In this document: in pieces, positions 41,390 to 47,087 of the stretch
How the letters are laid out: every line of letters begins with the position of its first letter
How positions within the stretch are numbered: position 1 is the stretch's first letter
NCBI RefSeq assembly: GCF_014836545.1
Contig: NZ_JACSQS010000015.1
Coordinates: 52,142 to 99,228 of the forward strand
Length of the DNA: 47,087 nucleotides
Direction: 5' to 3'
Source of the DNA: Stenotrophomonas lacuserhaii
GTDB taxonomy: Bacteria; Pseudomonadota; Gammaproteobacteria; Xanthomonadales; Xanthomonadaceae
The notes under the pieces: generated by a model
Told to the model about the DNA's origin: nothing
Seen by the model: the letters and a program-made list of their open reading frames with translations, nothing else
Databases searched by the model: none
Made by a program: the position numbers and the translations under genes

Positions 41390-43312
41390 ATGGGCAAGAT
41401 CATTGGTATCGACCTCGGCACCACCAACTCGTGCGTGGCGATCATGGACGGCGGCAAGGCCCGCGTCATCGAAAACTCGGAAGGCGATCGCACCACCCCG
41501 TCGATCGTGGCCTACACCAAGGACGGCGAAGTCCTGGTGGGTGCCTCGGCCAAGCGCCAGGCGGTCACCAATCCGAAGAACACTTTCTACGCGGTGAAGC
41601 GCCTGATCGGCCGCAAGTTCACCGACGCCGAAGTGCAGAAGGACATCGCCCACGTTCCGTACGGCATCCTGGCCCACGACAATGGCGATGCCTGGGTGTC
41701 CACCAGCGATGCGCGCAAGATGGCGCCGCAGGAAATCTCCGCCAAGGTGCTGGAGAAGATGAAGAAGACCGCCGAGGATTATCTCGGTGAGAAGGTCACC
41801 GAAGCGGTCATCACCGTGCCGGCGTACTTCAACGACAGCCAGCGCCAGGCCACCAAGGACGCAGGTCGCATCGCCGGCCTGGACGTCAAGCGCATCATCA
41901 ACGAGCCGACCGCGGCCGCGCTGGCCTATGGCCTGGACAAGGGTGACAACAAGGACCGCAAAATCGTGGTCTACGATCTGGGCGGCGGCACCTTCGACGT
42001 GTCGGTGATCGAGATCGCCAACGTCGACGGTGAAAAGCAGTTCGAAGTGCTGGCCACCAACGGTGATACCTTCCTGGGCGGCGAAGATTTCGACAACCGC
42101 GTCATCGAATACCTGGTCGAAGAGTTCAACAAGGACCAGGGCATCGACCTGCGCAAGGATCCGCTGGCCCTGCAGCGCCTGAAGGACGCTGCCGAGCGCG
42201 CCAAGATCGAGCTGTCCAGCGCCCAGCAGACCGAAGTCAATCTGCCGTACGTGACCGCCGATGCGTCCGGCCCGAAGCACCTGAACATCAAGCTGACCCG
42301 CGCCAAGCTGGAGTCGCTGGTGGACGAGCTGATCCGCAAGTCGATCGAGCCGTGCCGCGTTGCGTTGAATGACGCCGGCCTGCGTTCGAGCGACATCAGC
42401 GAGGTCATCCTGGTCGGTGGCCAGACCCGCATGCCGAAGGTGCAGCAGGCGGTGACCGAGTTCTTCGGCAAGGAACCGCGCAAGGACGTCAACCCGGACG
42501 AAGCCGTGGCACTGGGTGCGGCGATCCAGGGCGGCGTGCTCGGCGGTGACGTCAAGGACGTGCTGCTGCTGGACGTGACCCCGCTGTCGCTGGGTATCGA
42601 AACCATGGGCGGTGTGTTCACCAAGATCATCGAAAAGAACACCACCATCCCGACCAAGGCCTCGCAGGTGTTCTCCACCGCCGAGGACAACCAGTCGGCG
42701 GTGACGGTGCATGTGCTGCAGGGTGAGCGCGAGCAGGCCCGCTTCAACAAGTCGCTGGCCAAGTTCGACCTGTCCGGCATCGAGCCGGCACCGCGCGGCC
42801 TGCCGCAGGTGGAAGTGTCCTTCGACATCGACGCCAACGGCATCCTGCACGTGTCGGCCAAGGACAAGAAGACCAACAAGGAACAGAAGGTCGAGATCAA
42901 GGCCGGTTCGGGCCTGTCCGAGGACGAGATCGCGCGGATGGTGGCCGATGCCGAAGCCAACCGCGAAGAAGACAAGAAGTTCCAGGAGCTGGTGCAGGCC
43001 CGCAACCAGGCCGACGCGCTGATCCACGGCACCCGTTCGGCGATCACCGAACACGGCAGCAAGGTCGGTGGCGATGTGATCGGCAAGGTCGAGGCCGCAC
43101 TGGCGGACCTGGAAACGGCGATGAAGGGTGATGACAAGGCGCAGATCGAGTCGCGCTCGAAGGCACTGGAAGAAGCCGGTCAGGCACTGTTCGCTGCCGC
43201 TTCGGCCGGTGACCAGGGCGGCGCCCCGGGGGCCGACGCCGGCGCCGGTGCCAAGCACGACGACGTCGTCGATGCCGAGTTCACCGAAGTAAAGGACGAC
43301 AAGAAGTCCTGA
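41390..43312 (+). CDS. dnaK: Molecular chaperone DnaK (Hsp70)
   Basis: A 640-aa ATP-dependent chaperone. The nucleotide-binding domain begins [20 protein letters not shown] and contains [20 protein letters not shown] in part ([15 protein letters not shown]), [13 protein letters not shown], the [13 protein letters not shown] phosphate loop and [13 protein letters not shown]. The substrate domain follows the linker [16 protein letters not shown]. The C-terminal lid ends [13 protein letters not shown], matching the conserved EEVKD tail. The RBS is AGGAG (41379-41383). It works with GrpE and DnaJ, encoded on either side. Confidence 0.98.
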   Translation: MGKIIGIDLGTTNSCVAIMDGGKARVIENSEGDRTTPSIVAYTKDGEVLVGASAKRQAVTNPKNTFYAVKRLIGRKFTDAEVQKDIAHVPYGILAHDNGDAWVSTSDARKMAPQEISAKVLEKMKKTAEDYLGEKVTEAVITVPAYFNDSQRQATKDAGRIAGLDVKRIINEPTAAALAYGLDKGDNKDRKIVVYDLGGGTFDVSVIEIANVDGEKQFEVLATNGDTFLGGEDFDNRVIEYLVEEFNKDQGIDLRKDPLALQRLKDAAERAKIELSSAQQTEVNLPYVTADASGPKHLNIKLTRAKLESLVDELIRKSIEPCRVALNDAGLRSSDISEVILVGGQTRMPKVQQAVTEFFGKEPRKDVNPDEAVALGAAIQGGVLGGDVKDVLLLDVTPLSLGIETMGGVFTKIIEKNTTIPTKASQVFSTAEDNQSAVTVHVLQGEREQARFNKSLAKFDLSGIEPAPRGLPQVEVSFDIDANGILHVSAKDKKTNKEQKVEIKAGSGLSEDEIARMVADAEANREEDKKFQELVQARNQADALIHGTRSAITEHGSKVGGDVIGKVEAALADLETAMKGDDKAQIESRSKALEEAGQALFAAASAGDQGGAPGADAGAGAKHDDVVDAEFTEVKDDKKS

Positions 43313-43467
43313 TCCAGACCGACGCGGGACGTTGCCTTGCGCAGCGTCCCGTCGTCGCATCAGGGTCCTGGCCGCCGCAAGGCGAGTCGGGGCGCCCGAC
43401 GCAGGAGCGGACCTTGTCCGCTTTTCTGCTTTGACGAATCCCGACGTACCGGAAAGCGATCCACTCC

Positions 43468-44595
43468 ATGAGCAAGCGCGATTATTACGAAGTCCTGGGC
43501 GTTGCCCGCACTGCCACTGATGAAGAGCTGAAGAAGGCCTACCGCCGCTGTGCGATGAAGCACCATCCCGATCGCAACCCGGGTGATGCGGCCGCCGAAG
43601 CGGCGTTCAAGGAGTGCAAGGAAGCCTACGAAACCCTGTCCGACGACAACAAGCGCCGGATGTACGACGCCCACGGGCATGCTGCGTTCGAACACGGCAT
43701 GGGCGGTGGCGGCGGTGGTCCGGGTGGTCCGGACATGAATGACATTTTCGGCGACATCTTCGGCAATATTTTCGGAGGTGGCGGTGGCCCACGCCAGGCA
43801 CGTCGCGGGGCCGACATCGGTTACGTGATGGAGCTGGACCTGGAAGAAGCGGTGCGGGGCATCGAGCGCCGCATCGAGATCCCGACCCTGGCCGAGTGCG
43901 GCGACTGCGATGGCAGCGGTTCGGAAGACGGCAAGGTGGAAACCTGCAGCGTCTGCCATGGCCGTGGCCAGGTGCGCATCCAGCGCGGCATCTTCGCGAT
44001 GCAGCAGGCGTGCCACCACTGCAACGGGCGCGGGCAGACCATCGCCCAGCCGTGCAAGACCTGCCACGGCAATGGCCGCGTGGAAGAAGACAAGGTGCTC
44101 TCGGTCAAGGTGCCTGCCGGCGTGGATACCGGCGACCGCATCCGCCTGGCCGGTGAAGGCGAAGCCGGTCCAGCCGGCACCCAGCCGGGCGATCTTTACG
44201 TGGAAGTGCGGGTGCGCGAGCACGCCATCTTCCAGCGCGATGGCGATGACCTGCACTGCGAAGTGCCGATCCGTATTTCGCAGGCCTCGCTGGGCGACAG
44301 CATCCGCGTGGCCACGCTGGGCGGTGAGGCGGAGATCCGCATTCCCGCCGAAACCCAGACCGGCAAGCTGTTCCGCCTGCGCGGCAAGGGCGTGCGTTCG
44401 GTGCGCAGCCGCAGCGAAGGCGACCTGTACTGCCGCGTGGTGGTGGAAACCCCGGTCAACCTGACGCCGGACCAGCGCAAGCTGATGGAACAGTTCGAAG
44501 CCACTTTTGTCGGCGAAGACGCCCGCAAGCACTCGCCGAAGTCGGCGACGTTCATCGATGGCGTCAAGGGTTTCTGGGACCGGATGACGTCCTGA
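43468..44595 (+). CDS. dnaJ: Chaperone protein DnaJ (Hsp40)
   Basis: A 375-aa co-chaperone that delivers substrates to DnaK and stimulates its ATPase. The J domain (residues ~3-70) has [11 protein letters not shown] and the HPD motif in [10 protein letters not shown] Gly-rich linker follows ([13 protein letters not shown]). The zinc-binding region has four CxxCxGxG repeats: [24 protein letters not shown] and CKTCHGNG. The C-terminal substrate domain runs from [15 protein letters not shown] 155-base gap after dnaK holds a 7-bp hairpin (43325-43351) without a U-tract, so the two genes are probably at least partly co-transcribed. Confidence 0.97.
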   Translation: MSKRDYYEVLGVARTATDEELKKAYRRCAMKHHPDRNPGDAAAEAAFKECKEAYETLSDDNKRRMYDAHGHAAFEHGMGGGGGGPGGPDMNDIFGDIFGNIFGGGGGPRQARRGADIGYVMELDLEEAVRGIERRIEIPTLAECGDCDGSGSEDGKVETCSVCHGRGQVRIQRGIFAMQQACHHCNGRGQTIAQPCKTCHGNGRVEEDKVLSVKVPAGVDTGDRIRLAGEGEAGPAGTQPGDLYVEVRVREHAIFQRDGDDLHCEVPIRISQASLGDSIRVATLGGEAEIRIPAETQTGKLFRLRGKGVRSVRSRSEGDLYCRVVVETPVNLTPDQRKLMEQFEATFVGEDARKHSPKSATFIDGVKGFWDRMTS

Positions 44596-44600
44596 CGCCC

Positions 44601-44666
44601 GGTAGTGACGGCCGTTGGCCGTCCTGCCCTTGCGCTTCCGGTGGGTGACGACCGTTGGTCGTCACG
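44601..44666. repeat. SMAG-like repeat pair
   Basis: GGTAGTGACGGCCGTTGGCCGTC (44601-44623) and GTGGGTGACGACC...GGTCGTCAC (44641-44665), in the same orientation, fill most of the dnaJ-pdxY gap. Confidence 0.75.
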
Positions 44667-44682
44667 GGCGTAAAATGAAGGG

Positions 44683-45591
44683 ATGAGCGAATCCCTCGAA
44701 AACCACCTGGTCCACGGCCGTCGCCAGCGCCCGGACGGCCCCTCGCCGGTCGATGTCATTTCGGTCCAGTCCCAGCTTGTCTACGGCCACGCCGGCAACA
44801 GCGCCGCAGCACCTCCGCTGCGCGCACTGGGCCTGCGCGTGGCAGAAGTGCCGACCACGCTGCTGAGCAACGCCCCGTTCTATGACACCACCCGCGGGCG
44901 CGTGCTGCCGGCGGACTGGTTTGCCGACCTGCTGCGCGGTGCCAGCGAACGCGGCCTGCCGCAGCGGGCGCGGATGCTGGTGTCCGGCTACTTCGGCAGC
45001 GTCGACAACGGCGCGGCGTTCGCGGACTGGCTGGATCAGACCCTGCCGCCGTGCCCGCAACTGCGTTACTGCCTGGATCCGGTGATCGGCGATACCCACA
45101 CCGGTCCCTACGTCGAACCCGGCCTGGAAAAAGTGTTTGCCGAGCGCCTGCTGCCGCACGCCTGGCTGGTCACGCCCAATGCGTTCGAACTGGGCCGCCT
45201 GACCGGCATGCCCGCGCTGGCGCAGGACGACGCCATTGCTGCCGCCCGCGTGCTGCTGGGCCGTGGGCCGACGTGGGTGTTGGCGCACAGTGTTTCCGGG
45301 GACGGGGGCGAACTGGTGACGCTGGCGGTGAGCGCATCCGGCATCTGGCGCTGGACCTCGCCGCTGTTGCCGGTGGACGTGGCCGGCACTGGCGATGTGC
45401 TGATGGCCTTGATCGTGGCGTTCCTGCTGCGCGGCGAGGACATGCAGCAGGCGATAGGCCGCGCCGTGTCGGGCACCCATGCGGCACTGGAAGCGACGCT
45501 GGCCAACGGCCACGAAGAGTTCGACGTGCATGCCGCCGCACCCGCTGCGCTGGCGCAGCCGCACCGGTTCGCCGTGGAGCAGCTGGAATGA
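44683..45591 (+). CDS. pdxY: Pyridoxal kinase PdxY/PdxK
   Basis: A 302-aa ribokinase-fold enzyme that phosphorylates pyridoxal (vitamin B6 salvage) with ATP. It starts with an extended N-terminus, then VISVQSQLVYGHAGNSAA, the substrate-binding signature of pyridoxal kinases. Further motifs are LDPVIGDTHTGPYV, LVTPNAFELGRLTG and the anion-hole/ATP motif DVAGTGDVLMALIVAFLL (GTGD with the catalytic Asp). PdxY and PdxK cannot be separated by eye. The stop overlaps the ATG of the tyrA-like gene. Confidence 0.92.
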   Translation: MSESLENHLVHGRRQRPDGPSPVDVISVQSQLVYGHAGNSAAAPPLRALGLRVAEVPTTLLSNAPFYDTTRGRVLPADWFADLLRGASERGLPQRARMLVSGYFGSVDNGAAFADWLDQTLPPCPQLRYCLDPVIGDTHTGPYVEPGLEKVFAERLLPHAWLVTPNAFELGRLTGMPALAQDDAIAAARVLLGRGPTWVLAHSVSGDGGELVTLAVSASGIWRWTSPLLPVDVAGTGDVLMALIVAFLLRGEDMQQAIGRAVSGTHAALEATLANGHEEFDVHAAAPAALAQPHRFAVEQLE

Positions 45592-46703
45592 GCGCGTCGC
45601 CGCAGGTGATCGGTATCGTCGGCAGTGCGGGCGCCTACGGCCGCTGGCTGACCCGGTTCTTCGAAGAACACATGCAGCTGCAGGTGATCGGCCATGATCC
45701 TGCCGACGCCGCCTCGCACACGCCAGGGCAGTTGCTGGAACAGGCCGACGTGCTGTTGTTCTCGGCGCCGATCCGGCATACGCCCGCGCTGATTGCCGAG
45801 TACGTGCAGGCATCGGCGGGTCGCGAGGCGGGTCGATTGTGGCTGGACGTCACCTCGGTGAAAGAGGCCCCGGTGCAGGCGATGCTGGCTTCGCAGGCGG
45901 ACGTCGTGGGCCTGCATCCGATGACCGCGCCGCCCAAATCGCCGACATTGAAGGGCAGGGTGATGGTGGTCTGCGAAGCCCGCGTGCAGCGCTGGCAGCC
46001 GTGGCTCAATGAACTGTGCGCGGCCCTGCAGGCCGAGTGCGTGCGTGCCACGCCGGCCCACCACGACAAGGTGATGGCGCTGGTGCAGGCGATGGTGCAT
46101 GCGGGGCACCTGGCGCAGGCCGGGGTGCTGCGCGGCTATGCGGCCGAACTTGGCGACCTTTCCGCGCTGCTGCCGTATCGCTCGGCGTCCTTCGAGCTGG
46201 ATACGGCGATCATCTCGCGGATCCTGTCGTTGAACCCGGCGATCTACGAGGATATCCAGTTCGGCAATCCGCACGTGGCGCCGATGCTGGAGCGCTTGAT
46301 CGGCCAGCTGCAGCAGTTGCAGGTGCAGGTGCAGCAGGGCGACGACGCGGCACGCGCGGGGTTTCGCCAGCAGATGTTGCAGGCCAATCGTGATGCGTTC
46401 GGCGAACAGGTGCTTGCCGATGGCAACTACACCTTTGAGCGCGTGGGTTACCTGCTGGCCGACCTGACCGAACGCCAGTCGTTGTCGGTGCATCTGCCCG
46501 AAGATCGTGCCGGATCGCTGCGCGCGTTGCTGCACGTGTTCGAGCAGCACCAGGTCAGCCTGGCCTCGATCCATTCTTCGCGCACGCCCGGTGGCGAAGT
46601 CCATTTCCGAATCGGTTTCGTGCCCGGCAGCAGCGACATGGCGATCGCCGCAGCGGCGGCCGAAGTGGACGACAGCGGGATCGGTCGGGTACTGACACGC
46701 TGA
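45588..46703 (+). CDS. tyrA: Prephenate dehydrogenase with ACT domain (TyrA-like)
   Basis: A 371-aa enzyme expected to convert prephenate to 4-hydroxyphenylpyruvate with NAD(P)+ for tyrosine synthesis. The N-terminal Rossmann motif is GIVGSAGAYGRWLTRFFEEH in part (GSAGAYGRW). It then has LDVTSVKEAPV, and GLHPMTAPP where other TyrA proteins have HPMxGP. A helical domain follows (HHDKVMALVQAMVHAGHLA, LELD-like SASFELDTAI). The C-terminal ACT domain (about residues 300-355: LSVHLPEDRAGSLRALLHVF) suggests feedback by an amino acid. There is no chorismate mutase domain. The start overlaps pdxY by four bases, so they are co-translated. Confidence 0.9.
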   Translation: MSASPQVIGIVGSAGAYGRWLTRFFEEHMQLQVIGHDPADAASHTPGQLLEQADVLLFSAPIRHTPALIAEYVQASAGREAGRLWLDVTSVKEAPVQAMLASQADVVGLHPMTAPPKSPTLKGRVMVVCEARVQRWQPWLNELCAALQAECVRATPAHHDKVMALVQAMVHAGHLAQAGVLRGYAAELGDLSALLPYRSASFELDTAIISRILSLNPAIYEDIQFGNPHVAPMLERLIGQLQQLQVQVQQGDDAARAGFRQQMLQANRDAFGEQVLADGNYTFERVGYLLADLTERQSLSVHLPEDRAGSLRALLHVFEQHQVSLASIHSSRTPGGEVHFRIGFVPGSSDMAIAAAAAEVDDSGIGRVLTR

Positions 46704-46708
46704 CGGTT

Positions 46709-46754
46709 TCATCCACAGGCGGTGTGGATGGTTCTCACACAAACATGTGGATAA
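46709..46754. promoter_or_regulatory. Cluster of DnaA-box-like sequences
   Basis: TGTGGATAA (46746-46754) is a perfect DnaA box on the reverse strand. TCATCCACA (46709-46717) has one mismatch and TGTGGATGG (46723-46731) two. All three lie within 46 bases after the tyrA-like gene. A hairpin GGCCGCA/TGCGGCC follows (46757-46775). The remaining gene-free sequence to the window end shows only degenerate repeats. Confidence 0.45.
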
Positions 46755-46839
46755 CAGGCCGCAGCCCTTGCGGCCAAACGCTGTCAAGATGGGTGGCGAA
46801 AATTACGCCACCAGGTGTCGAGGTTTTCTGACAGGCGGG

Positions 46840-46996
46840 CATTGGTAGCGCCGACCCATGGTCGGCGGAATGTTCCCGCCAACGGCCCGCTGCGCTCGCC
46901 GACCATGGGTATGCCGGTCGTCCTGACCGGCACCCTGCGGGCCGTCGCAGGCGACGTTGGCAGCGGCCCCTGCCGCCGCCTTCGGCGCTACCGCTT
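46840..46996. repeat. Degenerate SMAG-like repeat array
   Basis: A GTAGCGCCGACCCATGGTCGGCGG unit (about 46846-46869, described by its ends GTAGCGCC and GGCGG), a CGCCGACCATGGGT unit (46897-46911), a GCCGGTC/GACCGGC stem (46914-46931) and a closing GGCGCTACC (46984-46992). This gene-free stretch holds no open frame I would support. Confidence 0.55.
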
Positions 46997-47087
46997 TTCC
47001 TTTTTTTTCATTACGCGGCGTGCAGCCACCGGAACCTGTCGAAGGGCCGGGCGGTGGGGCTGGGTGGGGGCGTTGAGCGCCATGGAT

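Noticed and set aside
39569..43360. 1263-codon open frame opposite hrcA, grpE and dnaK
   Set aside because: It spans three unrelated, well-recognised genes on the other strand and has no domain of its own, so it is an antisense shadow.

Overview
The window looks like chromosomal DNA of a Stenotrophomonas species, probably of the S. maltophilia group. It is GC-rich, carries an efflux operon matching S. maltophilia smeU1VWU2X with its divergent LysR gene, and is studded with short GTAG-type palindromes of the SMAG repeat kind known from that species. No insertion sequence, prophage, CRISPR array, rRNA or tRNA was seen; the only stable RNA gene recognised is tmRNA.

Layout. 1-5.1 kb: housekeeping genes (rsmD, coaD, a small lipoprotein, a YfhL-type ferredoxin, ggt, a metallo-beta-lactamase-fold hydrolase), closed by a perfect 36-bp inverted repeat. 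5.1-11.6 kb: upp, then a divergent four-gene operon with overlapping starts: TonB-dependent receptor, beta-propeller phytase lipoprotein, exported metallophosphoesterase and exported inorganic pyrophosphatase. It has a Pho-box-like triple repeat upstream and a terminator at its end, and reads as a phytate and organic-phosphate scavenging system. 11.6-14 kb: photolyase and an OmpA-like lipoprotein. 14-23.1 kb: smeRv, a 75-codon ORF, smeU1, smeV, smeW, smeU2 and smeX. A consensus SoxR-type box lies between smeU1 and smeV.

23.2-31.6 kb, minus strand: after an exported endonuclease/exonuclease/phosphatase-family protein comes the most unusual block, an operon of ferredoxin-NADP reductase, FabF-like ketosynthase, MaoC-like dehydratase, acyl carrier protein, AurF-like di-iron oxygenase, CrtI-like FAD oxidoreductase, FabG-like reductase, 7Fe-type ferredoxin and a small membrane protein. 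It holds a minimal fatty-acid-type elongation set without an enoyl reductase, plus an oxygenase with its own electron supply. I infer that it makes an unsaturated or oxidised acyl product that I cannot name.

31.9-47 kb: small membrane proteins, a VOC protein, a single-domain response regulator, ssrA (tmRNA), smpB, ratA/ratB, bamE, fur, recN, the heat-shock run hrcA-grpE-dnaK-dnaJ with sigma-32-like promoters, pdxY and a TyrA-like prephenate dehydrogenase with an ACT domain. The last 380 bases have no gene but hold a DnaA-box cluster and degenerate SMAG repeats.
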